64,000 bases of DNA from Firmicutes bacterium UBA6113 (GTDB lineage Bacteria > Bacillota > Clostridia > Tissierellales > Sedimentibacteraceae), in NCBI GenBank assembly GCA_002422545.1, contig DIWF01000021.1, positions 62,001 through 126,000 of the forward strand, written 5' to 3'. The position numbers and the translations under genes were made by a program. A model generated the notes under the pieces. The model ran no database searches. It was not told the origin of the DNA and saw only the letters and a list, made by a program, of their open reading frames with translations. Of this stretch, positions 52,648 through 61,192 are shown one piece after another; the stretch's first letter is position 1, and each line of letters opens with the position of its first letter.

Positions 52648-53496
52648 TTATGATAGTGGCTGGATTTCCAGTGCTTTTTTCATCAGTTCTTCTTTTTTTG
52701 CATCAGTAAGTTTTGACACTACCTTGTTCAGATCTTCAACCAGTTCTGTATTTCCTTTTTTAACTGCAATTCCAAAATCTGTATCTTCAGAACTTGTGTC
52801 AAAGTCACCTTCTGCAAGGTCTAAGATTACCATGTCAGGATTAGCCATTTGAGCTGCCAGTGCGGTAGGCATGTCTATTACTATGATATCTGTCTTGCCT
52901 GACGTGAGAGTTGTGATAGTAGACGGGGTTGAATCTACAGGAGGTTTTATATCGGCATTCTGCAATTGGTCTACGATTGTATCATACCAGATTGTTGCCA
53001 CCTGTGATGTTACAGAGGCACCTGTCAGGTCTTTTAATGACTTGGCATTTTCATATTTGCTTCCTTTCATTGTAACTGCCACTATGTCTGCAACATAATA
53101 TGTATCGGTGAAATCTACGCTTTGTTTTCGTTCTTCAGTCATGGCCATACCTGCAACAACAGCATCAATTTTGCCGGAATTTACACTAAGAATAAGGCTG
53201 TCCCATTCTGTTTTGTAAATTTCAACTTCATAACCAAGTTCCTCAGATATCATTTTGCTGACCATTATGTCATAACCGTTTGCATATCCGCCGGTCTCGG
53301 CAATTGGCAATGCGCCGTTTTCATCTGTTGTCTGAGTCCAGTTAAAAGGTGCGTAAGCGCATTCCATACCTATTTTCAAAACCTTTTTTTCACCTGTGCT
53401 TGCTTTTTCATTTGAACTGCATCCTGTAAGGCCTGATGCCATGCCGGCTAATAATGTAACAGCAAGCAATGCCGTAATGATTTTTTTGGATTTCAT
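52648..53496 (-). CDS. polar amino acid ABC transporter, substrate-binding lipoprotein
   Basis: A 282-residue SBP family 3 protein. The lipoprotein signal ends GLTGC at about residue 26, followed by a Ser-rich linker. The start of the binding fold is LKIGMECAYAPFNWTQTTDEN, then NGYDIMVSKMISEELGYEV and DAVVAGMAMTEERKQSVDFTD, hallmarks of GlnH/ArtJ-type proteins. The ligand is a polar amino acid; the pocket does not say which. ATG 53496 follows GGAGGAGAG. A terminator-like hairpin lies in its leader. Confidence 0.92.
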   Translation of the reverse strand: MKSKKIITALLAVTLLAGMASGLTGCSSNEKASTGEKKVLKIGMECAYAPFNWTQTTDENGALPIAETGGYANGYDIMVSKMISEELGYEVEIYKTEWDSLILSVNSGKIDAVVAGMAMTEERKQSVDFTDTYYVADIVAVTMKGSKYENAKSLKDLTGASVTSQVATIWYDTIVDQLQNADIKPPVDSTPSTITTLTSGKTDIIVIDMPTALAAQMANPDMVILDLAEGDFDTSSEDTDFGIAVKKGNTELVEDLNKVVSKLTDAKKEELMKKALEIQPLS

Positions 53497-53527
53497 TTTA
53501 TCTCTCCTCCATGTCTTTAAAAGCAAT

Positions 53528-53563
53528 AAAAAAAGGCGCAACTTATGAAAAGTTGACGCCTTT
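53528..53563 (-). terminator. terminator-like hairpin in the ABC operon leader (attenuator candidate)
   Basis: Leftward: AAAGGCGTCAACTT, a short loop, AAGTTGCGCCTTT (one bulge), then a run of eight T. It lies between the promoter at 53588 and the start at 53496; no gene ends here from the right, so it can only act on the operon's own leader. Confidence 0.7.
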
Positions 53564-53587
53564 GTCAATTACTTAATTTAATAGTTT

Positions 53588-53616
53588 ATTATACATATGC
53601 TGTCTATGTGTGTCAA
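53588..53616 (-). promoter_or_regulatory. consensus promoter of the ABC importer operon
   Basis: Leftward TTGACA (53616-53611), exactly 17 bases, TATAAT (53593-53588). Full consensus; predicted start about 85 bases before the binding-protein ATG. Confidence 0.8.
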
Positions 53617-53777
53617 TAGTATAAAAATATTTTTTGATGAAAATTCAATTATATAAAAGTATGAATTTCAATTGTATTTATTAATGGAAATGCTGCCATT
53701 AATACAAAAGTATATTTTATGTTTGCTGTGGCATCATATTAATGATAAAATTAATGATTACAATTGAAGAGGTGAAC

Positions 53778-54440
53778 ATGCAGCTAAAACAAAAAGAGCT
53801 TAATTATGATTTAACAGATGATGAAACAAAAGAAATTTTACTGTATGAAATAAACAACCACCTGCTGATGGATGAAAAACCATCCGAATTTTTTAACAGC
53901 ATAGATAGTACGGCTATATTCAGGGAACATCCCTTTAATATGATATACAATATGAAATATGCCGAACAGTCGCCGGTTTATCACCCGGAAGGCAATGTAT
54001 GGAACCACACAATGATGGTAATAGATTATGCTGCCAAGGAAAAACATAAAAGCAAAAATGAAAAGGTGTTTATGTGGGCAGCCCTGCTTCACGACATAGG
54101 AAAACCAGACACAACTAAAAAAAGAAAAGGCAAAATTACATCTTACGACCATGAAAAAGTTGGAGCTGTAATGGCTAGAGAATTTTTAAACGAATTCACC
54201 ACAGACCATAAGTTCATCGATAGGGTTGAACATTTAATAAGGTGGCACATGCAGATACTTCATGTGGTTAAGGACAACGGATTTGCCGACATAAAAAGCA
54301 TGAAGGAAGAAACAGACATAGAAGAAGTAGCTCTTTTGGGGTTCTGCGACAGGCTGGGCAGAAAGGGCAGCGACATAGGAAAAGAAAAACAGAATATTCA
54401 TGTGTTTCTGCAAAAGTGCAGAGAATACAGAGAAAAATAA
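53778..54440 (+). CDS. HD-domain phosphohydrolase
   Basis: A 220-residue HD-domain protein. The metal-binding set is His in WNHTMMVIDYA, the HD pair in ALLHDIGKPDT near 107-117, and DHEKVGAVMAREFL, with a following RVEHLIRWHM helix. It resembles the HD domain of tRNA nucleotidyltransferase-type proteins but has no nucleotidyltransferase part. Likely a nucleotide or phosphate ester hydrolase. ATG 53778 follows AAGAGGTG. Monocistronic, with a terminator after it. Confidence 0.85.
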   Translation: MQLKQKELNYDLTDDETKEILLYEINNHLLMDEKPSEFFNSIDSTAIFREHPFNMIYNMKYAEQSPVYHPEGNVWNHTMMVIDYAAKEKHKSKNEKVFMWAALLHDIGKPDTTKKRKGKITSYDHEKVGAVMAREFLNEFTTDHKFIDRVEHLIRWHMQILHVVKDNGFADIKSMKEETDIEEVALLGFCDRLGRKGSDIGKEKQNIHVFLQKCREYREK

Positions 54441-54464
54441 AAATCCACTTCGGTGGATTTTTTT
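54441..54464. terminator. bidirectional terminator
   Basis: AAATCCAC-TTCG-GTGGATTT followed by TTTT, a UUCG-capped stem between two converging genes. Confidence 0.88.
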
Positions 54465-54467
54465 AAA

Positions 54468-55043
54468 TTAACTTATGGAATTTAAAAGATATTTTACTTG
54501 TCTGATCATATTATCCTTGACGGGATAATCAGCTCCGCGTTTCGTCCATTCAAGCAGATATCCTCTTATTATAACAAATATTGTTGAAGCAAGGTCATCA
54601 TCATCAATGCCGATTTTAAAGAATTTATCTTCAATTCCTGTATCAATAATATCTTTAAGAACATTGTAAATTTTTCTTTGTTGATTTAGAGAACCTTTGG
54701 CTGCTTCTTCTACAGATGCACGTATTACAAGAAGGTTAGCATAATAACCCCACTGCTCCACATATAAACCAAAATGTGTGACAAAGTCAAGGATATCTTC
54801 ATTTGCAGTAAAATGGCTGCAGATATTGTCTTTGTTCAACAAAAAATATTCATCCATGAGCTGAAACATTTCCAGCACAATTGAATCCTTGGAGCTGAAA
54901 TAATGATAAAATGAACCGATGGAAATGCCTGCTTTTTCACAGATGTCTTTTATAGTGACATTTTTCAGACCTTCTTCATCCATTAAATTTACGATTACAT
55001 CAACAATGGCTTTTTTCTTAGAGATTGATTGGTATAAGTTCAA
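54468..55043 (-). CDS. TetR-family transcriptional regulator
   Basis: A 191-residue TetR protein. The N-terminal helix-turn-helix is VTIKDICEKAGISIGSFYHY followed by FSSKDSIVLEMF; the rest is a helical ligand domain without recognised specificity. It has no neighbour that it clearly controls: a single gene between a terminator and the rib leader. A similar regulator is encoded at 61193. Confidence 0.87.
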   Translation of the reverse strand: MNLYQSISKKKAIVDVIVNLMDEEGLKNVTIKDICEKAGISIGSFYHYFSSKDSIVLEMFQLMDEYFLLNKDNICSHFTANEDILDFVTHFGLYVEQWGYYANLLVIRASVEEAAKGSLNQQRKIYNVLKDIIDTGIEDKFFKIGIDDDDLASTIFVIIRGYLLEWTKRGADYPVKDNMIRQVKYLLNSIS

Positions 55044-55264
55044 GATTTATCACCGCCATTAAGATTATATTATACAGAATAAAAAAAATCAATAATTTAG
55101 TATACAAAAAATCCCACTTTTGAGGAATTGCAGCATTTATTTGTTCATTCCGAACACGACAGTAATTGCATTTCTAATGATTGCCATATCAAGTGAAATT
55201 AAATTGTCAGATTTGCGGAATACATTAAAGTTTGACGATTTTTAAATAAATTATAATAAAATAT

Positions 55265-55293
55265 TTGACAATCAAATGATTTGGTATTATAAT
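55265..55293 (+). promoter_or_regulatory. rib operon promoter
   Basis: TTGACA (55265-55270), 17 bases, TATAAT (55288-55293), full consensus, just upstream of the riboswitch. Confidence 0.85.
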
Positions 55294-55311
55294 CTCAATA
55301 AATTGAATATA

Positions 55312-55420
55312 TCTTCAGGGCAGGGTGAAATTCCCGACCGGCGGTAAAGTCCGCGAGCCGAAAGGTTGACTTGGTGAAATTCCAAGACCGACAGTAAAGT
55401 CTGGATGGGAGAAGAAAGAC
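55312..55420 (+). ncRNA. FMN riboswitch (RFN element)
   Basis: The conserved aptamer is visible: AGGGCAGGGTGAAATTCCCG, ACCGGCGGTAAAGTCCGCGA, then GGTGAAATTCCAAGACCGAC, AGTAAAGTCTGGATGGGAGA. These match the RFN core with its six-stem layout. Flanking segments (ATATCTTC and GAAGAAAGAC) can close the basal stem. With the terminator at 55455 it would turn the rib operon off when FMN is plentiful. Confidence 0.97.
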
Positions 55421-55454
55421 GAATATATTTTTGTATTCGTAATTTTGAACATAC

Positions 55455-55487
55455 GGTTCTGAAGACTATCTTCAGAACCTTTTTTTT
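55455..55487 (+). terminator. riboswitch-controlled terminator
   Basis: GGTTCTGAAGA-CTA-TCTTCAGAACC, perfect 11-bp stem, then eight T, between the aptamer and ribD. Confidence 0.92.
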
Positions 55488-55630
55488 ATGCCCTAACCCC
55501 GTTTTTGCGACCGGAGGGAAGTATTGTAACTTTTACCTGTACAATTCTCCACCATATGCATACAATCATAAAATTTGAATATGAAGAAGTAAAAGATGAA
55601 ATTTTGGAAATTATAATCCTGGAGGTGAAT

Positions 55631-56740
55631 ATGGAATCTAAAGATACGTTTTATATGAAAAAAGCATTGGATTTGTCCTTGAAAGGTACTGGAAAAACCA
55701 GCCCAAATCCTCTTGTGGGAGCAGTAATTGTTAAGAACGGCAAAATCATAGGCGAAGGATACCATGAATATTTCGGAGGTCCTCACGCTGAGGTAAATGC
55801 AATAAACAATGCTCATGAAGATGTGGAAGGATCAACTATTTATGTGACTCTTGAGCCGTGTTCTCATTATGGAAAGACACCTCCATGCGCTAATCTGCTG
55901 GTTGAAAAGAAAATTGCCAGAGCAGTTGTTGCAATGATTGATCCGAACCCTAAAGTGGCAGGGAAAGGAATATCCATACTGATGCAAAATGGCATTGAAG
56001 TTGTCACAGGTGTTCTTGAGACGGAAGCTAAAAAAATAAATGAAATTTTCCTCAAGTTTATACAAGAAAAAAACCCTTTTTGTATACTCAAGACTGCCAT
56101 GACCATAGACGGCAAAATTGCCACCAGCACGGGTGAGTCAATGTGGATAACTAACGAAAAATCCAGACAGTATGTGCATGAAATAAGAAATAGGGTTTCA
56201 GGAATAATGGTGGGCGTAAATACGATAATAAAAGATAATCCATCTCTTACAACAAGGCTTAAGCATGGCGGAACGGATGCAACAAGGATAATTGTTGATT
56301 CTTCCCTAAGAATACCTCTTGATTCAAAAGTCCTTTGTATTGATTCCGACAAAAAAACTATCATAGCCACAACTGATAAAGCCGACAAACAAAAAATAAA
56401 AAAGTTGAAAAGTTTCAAAAACGTTCAGGTTGTAATAACTCCGGAGTTTGATTCAAGAGTTGATTTATCATTTTTGTTTGACTGGCTGGGCAGTGAAGGA
56501 ATAGACAGTGTACTGGTTGAAGGAGGATCAACGCTTAACTTTTCAATAATTGAGAGAAAGCTTGCAGACAAGGTAGTAGCATTCATTGCCCCTAAAATAA
56601 TTGGAGGAGATGAAGCAAAGACGCCGGTTGGAGGAAAAGGGTTCGAACATCTTAAAGATGCAGTACTTTTAAAGAATATAAAAATAAGCCACTTTGATGA
56701 TGACATAATGATTGAAGCCTATGTGAGAAAGGATAGCTGA
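55631..56740 (+). CDS. ribD: bifunctional riboflavin deaminase/reductase
   Basis: A 369-residue enzyme for two steps of riboflavin synthesis. The deaminase half (1-145) has the zinc motifs HAEVNAI near 49 and PCSHYGKTPPCANLL near 73-87; the reductase half (146-369) opens CILKTAMTIDGKIATSTGES and holds VLVEGGSTLNFSIIE near 295. ATG 55631 is set by GGAGGTGAAT; an in-frame ATG at 55505 lies nearer the terminator and lacks a site. First gene after the FMN riboswitch. Confidence 0.95.
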   Translation: MESKDTFYMKKALDLSLKGTGKTSPNPLVGAVIVKNGKIIGEGYHEYFGGPHAEVNAINNAHEDVEGSTIYVTLEPCSHYGKTPPCANLLVEKKIARAVVAMIDPNPKVAGKGISILMQNGIEVVTGVLETEAKKINEIFLKFIQEKNPFCILKTAMTIDGKIATSTGESMWITNEKSRQYVHEIRNRVSGIMVGVNTIIKDNPSLTTRLKHGGTDATRIIVDSSLRIPLDSKVLCIDSDKKTIIATTDKADKQKIKKLKSFKNVQVVITPEFDSRVDLSFLFDWLGSEGIDSVLVEGGSTLNFSIIERKLADKVVAFIAPKIIGGDEAKTPVGGKGFEHLKDAVLLKNIKISHFDDDIMIEAYVRKDS

Positions 56741-56741
56741 T

Positions 56742-57395
56742 ATGTTTACAGGATTGATAGAAGAAATAGGCACAATGGAAGGTGCTGAAAATGGAGAAAA
56801 ATCCATGAAGCTAACCATTAAGGCTAAAAAAGTTCTTGAAAATGTAAGGCTTGGGGACAGCATAAGCACAAACGGCGTATGTCTGACAGTAGCAAGTTTT
56901 ACAAACAGCTCCTTTACCGTTGATGTAATGCCTGAAACTATGCGAAAGACAAACCTTAGCAAACTTAAGAAAGGTAGTCCTGTCAACCTGGAAAGGGCCC
57001 TTAAGGTGAGCGACAGGCTAGGAGGTCATATAGTGTCCGGGCACATAGACGGAACAGGAACCATAAAGGAATATAAGGATGAAGACAACGCAACCTGGCT
57101 CACGGTTGAAACTACGAGCAATGTAATCAAGTACATAATACCAAAGGGTTCTGTTGCAATTGACGGAACAAGCCTCACGGTTGTGGACACAGACAAGAAT
57201 TCATTCAGGGTGTCTCTCATACCTGTTACAAAGGAAGAAACAATCCTACTGAAGAAAAGGCCAGGAGATGAAGTGAACCTTGAATGTGACATTGTGGGGA
57301 AATACATTGAAAGATTTCTTACTTTCAATGGTGATGAAAAACAGGAAACAAGCAGAATAGATATGAAATTTTTAGCTGACAATGGTTTTTTATAG
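56742..57395 (+). CDS. ribE: riboflavin synthase alpha subunit
   Basis: A 217-residue riboflavin synthase, last step of the pathway (two lumazines to riboflavin). Two tandem lumazine-binding repeats: the first opens MFTGLIEEIGTM, with DSISTNGVCLTV, the second has GSVAIDGTSLTVVD, and GGHIVSGHIDGTG between. The ATG follows the ribD stop by one base. Length matches the family (about 215). Confidence 0.95.
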   Translation: MFTGLIEEIGTMEGAENGEKSMKLTIKAKKVLENVRLGDSISTNGVCLTVASFTNSSFTVDVMPETMRKTNLSKLKKGSPVNLERALKVSDRLGGHIVSGHIDGTGTIKEYKDEDNATWLTVETTSNVIKYIIPKGSVAIDGTSLTVVDTDKNSFRVSLIPVTKEETILLKKRPGDEVNLECDIVGKYIERFLTFNGDEKQETSRIDMKFLADNGFL

Positions 57396-57403
57396 GAGGA
57401 AAT

Positions 57404-58597
57404 ATGTTTAATACAATTGAAGAAGCAATTCAGGAACTCAAAAGAGGCAACATGGTAATAGTCATTGATGACGAAGACAGGGAAAATGAAGGCGATTTGC
57501 TCATGGCCGCAGAAAAGGTAAAACCGGAGCACATTAATTTCATGGCAAAGTACGGAAGAGGTCTTATATGCCTTCCAATGCTCAAAGAAAGGCTTGATGA
57601 ACTTAATATCAAGAGCATGGTTGCAAACAATACGGACCCAAAGGAAACGGCATTTACTGTTTCTGTTGATTCAAACAGATCTACAACAGGAATATCAGCT
57701 CATGAAAGGGCACAGACTATTCAGCACATGCTTGAAAAGGAAGCAAAGCCCGCAGACTTCAACAGACCGGGACATATTTTTCCTCTGGTTGCAAAAGACG
57801 GTGGAGTGCTGGTGCGAACAGGACATACGGAAGCATCTGTTGACCTGGCAAGACTGGCCGGTCTTTATCCTGCAGGAGTAATATGTGAAATAATGAATGA
57901 AGACGGTACTATGGCAAGGGTTCCGGACCTTGAAAAATATGCACAAAAGTTTGATTTGAAGCTTATTACCATCAAGGATCTGGTTGAATACAGGCGAAAA
58001 AAGGAAGTGCTTGTGGAAAAAGTAGCCGAAGCAAACATGCCTACAAAATTCGGTGATTTTAAAATGATTGGATTCATCAATAAAATCACAGGAGAGCATC
58101 ATGTTGCTTTGGTGAAGGGAGATGTAGAAACAGAAGCCCCTGTGCTTGTCAGGGTTCATTCGGAATGCCTCACGGGAGATGCCTTCGGTTCTTTAAGGTG
58201 CGACTGCGGCGATCAGATGCATGAAGCATTGAGACGCATAGAGGAAGAAGGAAGAGGAGTGCTTTTATACATGAGGCAGGAAGGAAGAGGAATAGGCCTG
58301 ATCAACAAAATCAGGGCATATTCTCTCCAGGACCAGGGCATGGACACAGTTGAAGCAAACCTCGCTCTTGGATTCGAGGAGGATTTGAGAGATTACGGCA
58401 TTGGTGCACAGATATTGTATGCTCTTGGAATCAGAAAGGTAAAGCTCATGACAAACAACCCTAAAAAGATTATAGGACTGTCAGGCTTTGGAATTGAGGT
58501 TGTAGGCAAGGAAAATATTCAGGTTGAAAGCAACGAAAAAAATGAATTTTATTTAAAAACAAAAAAAGAAAAAATGGGTCACGATTTACAATTTTAA
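57404..58597 (+). CDS. ribBA: bifunctional DHBP synthase / GTP cyclohydrolase II
   Basis: A 397-residue fusion. The DHBP synthase half (1-200) has DDEDRENEGDL near 26-36 and STTGISAHERAQTI near 92-105; the GTP cyclohydrolase II half (about 205-397) has HSECLTGDAFGSLRCDCGDQ with the three zinc Cys residues and RQEGRGIGL near 295. Both catalytic sets look intact. GGAGG precedes the ATG. It supplies both branches of the pathway. Confidence 0.95.
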   Translation: MFNTIEEAIQELKRGNMVIVIDDEDRENEGDLLMAAEKVKPEHINFMAKYGRGLICLPMLKERLDELNIKSMVANNTDPKETAFTVSVDSNRSTTGISAHERAQTIQHMLEKEAKPADFNRPGHIFPLVAKDGGVLVRTGHTEASVDLARLAGLYPAGVICEIMNEDGTMARVPDLEKYAQKFDLKLITIKDLVEYRRKKEVLVEKVAEANMPTKFGDFKMIGFINKITGEHHVALVKGDVETEAPVLVRVHSECLTGDAFGSLRCDCGDQMHEALRRIEEEGRGVLLYMRQEGRGIGLINKIRAYSLQDQGMDTVEANLALGFEEDLRDYGIGAQILYALGIRKVKLMTNNPKKIIGLSGFGIEVVGKENIQVESNEKNEFYLKTKKEKMGHDLQF

Positions 58598-58612
58598 ACC
58601 AGGAGGATTAAT

Positions 58613-59080
58613 ATGAGAATATATGAAGGAAGATTGACATCAAACAACAAGAAGTACGGAATAGTGGTAGGAAGATTCAATGAATTTATTGGAGGAAAGC
58701 TTTTGGCTGGAGCACTGGATGCATTGAAAAGACACGGTGTTAATGAAGAAGAAATTGAAATTGCCTGGGTTCCGGGAGCTTTTGAAATTCCTCTTGCAGC
58801 AAAGAAGATGGCTTTGTCGGGCAAGTACAGCGCCGTTGTTTGCCTTGGTGCAGTAATAAAAGGATCTACTCCTCACTTTGACTTTGTTTCAAGTGAAGTA
58901 TCAAAAGGAATAGCCAACGTTTCTCTGGAAACCGGACTTCCGGTAGTTTTTGGAGTGCTCACTACAGACACAATTGAACAGGCTATTGAAAGAGCAGGAA
59001 CAAAGGCAGGAAACAAGGGCTATGACGCGGCCTGCACAGCAATTGAAATGGTAAATCTTTTTGATGAGCTGGAGAAGTAA
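58613..59080 (+). CDS. ribH: 6,7-dimethyl-8-ribityllumazine synthase
   Basis: A 155-residue lumazine synthase. VGRFNEFIGGKLLAGALDAL near 20, VPGAFEIPLAAKKMA near 54-68 and GAVIKGSTPHFDFV near 80-93 with the conserved His are diagnostic. AGGAGG precedes the ATG. It forms large shells with riboflavin synthase. Its stop lies one base before the next ATG. Confidence 0.95.
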   Translation: MRIYEGRLTSNNKKYGIVVGRFNEFIGGKLLAGALDALKRHGVNEEEIEIAWVPGAFEIPLAAKKMALSGKYSAVVCLGAVIKGSTPHFDFVSSEVSKGIANVSLETGLPVVFGVLTTDTIEQAIERAGTKAGNKGYDAACTAIEMVNLFDELEK

Positions 59081-59081
59081 A

Positions 59082-59738
59082 ATGAAGCTTCCGGGCGTCA
59101 AAACAATATATTTTGATTTTGACGGAACGCTTAACAACAGCATAAAAATTTACTCCCCTGCTTTCAGGAAGGCTTATGATTTTCTTGTGGAAAATAAAAA
59201 AGCAAAACCAAGAGAGTGGAAGGATGATGAAATTTCCAGATGGCTCGGGTTCAACAGGATTGAAATGTGGGATGATTTCATGAAAGATCTAGATGAAACT
59301 TTTAAGGACAGAGCCGGAGCAATAATCGGAAGAGAAATGCAGGACCGGATGCTTTCAGGATATGGCTGCCTTTATGACAATGCGGCGGAAGTTCTCCAAT
59401 CACTTAAAAAAAGAGGTTTCAAGCTTGTATTTTTAAGCAACTGCAGCATCAGGTACATGGAAGCAGCTATTGCTGCATTCAATCTTGATGGTTATTTTGA
59501 TGGCATGATATGTTCCGAAATGTATGATTTTATTCCCAAACATGAGATCTTAAAAATCATTAAGGACAATTATCATATGAACCAGGTAATTGTGGGTGAC
59601 AGATTTCACGATATTGAAGCAGGTGTAAAAAACGGAATATATTCTGTTTACTGCCAGTATGGTTATGGAGAAGAAAAAGAAGGGGACATGGCTTCTGCAA
59701 AAATCAAGGACATAAGAGAAATTCTCACTCTGGTATGA
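59082..59738 (+). CDS. HAD-superfamily phosphatase, last gene of the rib operon
   Basis: A 218-residue HAD hydrolase: nucleophile motif FDFDGTLNNS near 12-21, motif II LSNCS near 120, Lys in KHEILKII near 158 and motif IV VIVGDRFHDIEAG near 170-182. The cap (about 30-95) is helical, as in subclass I. ATG 59082 follows GGAGAAG, and it starts one base after the ribH stop. The riboflavin pathway needs a phosphatase for the pyrimidine phosphate formed by RibD; HAD enzymes do this in other bacteria, and position here makes this one a good candidate. That role is inference. Confidence 0.82.
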   Translation: MKLPGVKTIYFDFDGTLNNSIKIYSPAFRKAYDFLVENKKAKPREWKDDEISRWLGFNRIEMWDDFMKDLDETFKDRAGAIIGREMQDRMLSGYGCLYDNAAEVLQSLKKRGFKLVFLSNCSIRYMEAAIAAFNLDGYFDGMICSEMYDFIPKHEILKIIKDNYHMNQVIVGDRFHDIEAGVKNGIYSVYCQYGYGEEKEGDMASAKIKDIREILTLV

Positions 59739-59807
59739 GTATTATACAAAAATGTGGAAATGTTTAACGCAATTTGATATAATCATCCAAAGAAAGAGGT
59801 GTATTAA

Positions 59808-60275
59808 ATAGAAGCCAAGACAGTAGAACAATCAAAAATAATAATGGGAAGTCTCATGCAGCCCGAGCATGCCAACATAGCAGGAAATGTCCACGGCGGA
59901 GAAATAATGAAAATGATGGACAACGCATCAGGTATAGCTGCAATGAGACATTGCAGGTCAAGCGTGGTTACGGCACGAGTAGATAGTCTGGAATTTCATC
60001 TTCCCATACATATAGGTAATTATGTTAAGTGTATATGCCAGGTTACATTCGTTGGAATAAGTTCCATTGAGGTTCTGGCAACGGTTATGGTGGAGGACCT
60101 GAGATTTGATGAACCTCCCAAGGTTGCATTGACAGGTTATTTTACATTTGTTGCCCTGGACAAAAATGGGAAACCCGTTGCTGTACCGCCATTGAAACTT
60201 GTGAACGAAGAAGAAGAAAGACTTTATGAAGAAGGAAAACAAAGATACTTGGCACGTAAGGCAAAGGAAAAATAA
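59808..60275 (+). CDS. acyl-CoA thioesterase, hotdog fold, probable ATA start
   Basis: A hotdog thioesterase of the BFIT/YciA type: ANIAGNVHGGEIMKMMDNAS (catalytic region), VTARVDSLEFHLPIHIGN, then FVGISSIEVLATVMVED. It hydrolyses acyl-CoA. The best ribosome site, AGAGGTG at 59795-59801, is seven bases before an ATA codon at 59808, giving the N-terminus EAKTVEQSKIIMGSLM, which the family has. The first ATG (59844) has no ribosome site and would cut these 12 residues. Total 155 residues from the ATA. Coding sense is clear, the start is the open point. Confidence 0.8.
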   Translation: MEAKTVEQSKIIMGSLMQPEHANIAGNVHGGEIMKMMDNASGIAAMRHCRSSVVTARVDSLEFHLPIHIGNYVKCICQVTFVGISSIEVLATVMVEDLRFDEPPKVALTGYFTFVALDKNGKPVAVPPLKLVNEEEERLYEEGKQRYLARKAKEK

Positions 60276-60303
60276 ATCACTTCCCGTATTTAAAGAATAA
60301 CAA

Positions 60304-60329
60304 AAAAAGCTATGGAAACATAGCTTTTT
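60304..60329. terminator. bidirectional terminator
   Basis: AAAAAGCTATG-GAAA-CATAGCTTTTT, perfect 11-bp stem between converging genes. Confidence 0.88.
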
Positions 60330-60332
60330 ATA

Positions 60333-60992
60333 TTATGATTTTGCAAATATTACTTTGAAATTCTTGAATGAATCGAAAAGGCTTTCGTGTATAACAGCCT
60401 TTATGTCAAATTTGAGGTATTTGAATGTTGTCTGCATTATGAAACTTATTCCGAAAACTGCAATGACAGTTCCTATTCCGACCTTTGCTCCCAGAAGGAA
60501 ACCTATGATAAGCACCGTGCCTTCTATCAGTCCGCGGATTGCTCCAATGGGAACATTGGGAAACCTCTTGCCCAGGGCAACCATGAGTGTGTCTCTCGGT
60601 CCGCATCCCATGCCGGGGCTTATGTAAAAATAGCTGGCAAAACTGACTATTACCTGACCTATCACCATCACCAACAAGCCGGCAAAAAAGTTCGTCATCT
60701 TAGGCAAGATATTCAATGAAAGAAGAATATCCACGAATACGCCTATGAGGACGGTGTTCAAAACAGTCCCTATACCTATTTTTTCCTTGAGAAGCACAAC
60801 CGAAAACAATATTACAATTCCTGTCAATATACTCACATTTCCATATGAAATTCCAGTTAAGTTTGATACTCCGATTCCGAAAGCATCCCATGGGGCAAGG
60901 CCGATGTTTGCATTGATGCTGAACAGAAGACCAACTGAGTAAAGAATAAGTCCAAACATTACTTTGGCAGTTCTTTTTATATAATTTTCCAC
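60333..60992 (-). CDS. YczE/YitT-type membrane protein
   Basis: A 219-residue membrane protein with five or six helices. The opening VMFGLILYSVGLLFSINANI, GLAPWDAFGIGVSN and GMGCGPRDTLMVALGKR are typical of the YczE/YyaS group, whose role is not settled. GTG 60992 is preferred as start because AGGAAGGTG lies six bases upstream; ATG codons at 61022 and 61049 lack a site. Confidence 0.8.
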   Translation of the reverse strand: MENYIKRTAKVMFGLILYSVGLLFSINANIGLAPWDAFGIGVSNLTGISYGNVSILTGIVILFSVVLLKEKIGIGTVLNTVLIGVFVDILLSLNILPKMTNFFAGLLVMVIGQVIVSFASYFYISPGMGCGPRDTLMVALGKRFPNVPIGAIRGLIEGTVLIIGFLLGAKVGIGTVIAVFGISFIMQTTFKYLKFDIKAVIHESLFDSFKNFKVIFAKS

Positions 60993-61192
60993 ATTTTCAC
61001 CTTCCTGATGTAATGAAATCATTATATTGTCTTTGAACACCGGTGTCAATAAAATAAGGACAATAATTTTCAGGGAAAAATTATTTTAGTATTATTATAT
61101 ATTATTCAAATATTTTATTATTTCAATAGTAATTGTATAATTAATTTGTTATAATTTAAATGATACTTTAAATATAATGTAAGGAGACTGAA

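Noticed and set aside
55505..55630. N-terminal extension of RibD by 42 residues
   Set aside because: No family homology in the added stretch and no ribosome site at 55505; GGAGGTGAAT precedes ATG 55631.
57594..58159. Long reading frames on other frames and strands within ribBA, proBA, hflKC and similar genes
   Set aside because: They lack ribosome sites and family features and are shadows of well-supported genes.
60249..60266. TTGGCACGTAAGGCAAAG, another partial -24/-12 look-alike
   Set aside because: No TTGC at the right distance and it is inside the thioesterase reading frame.
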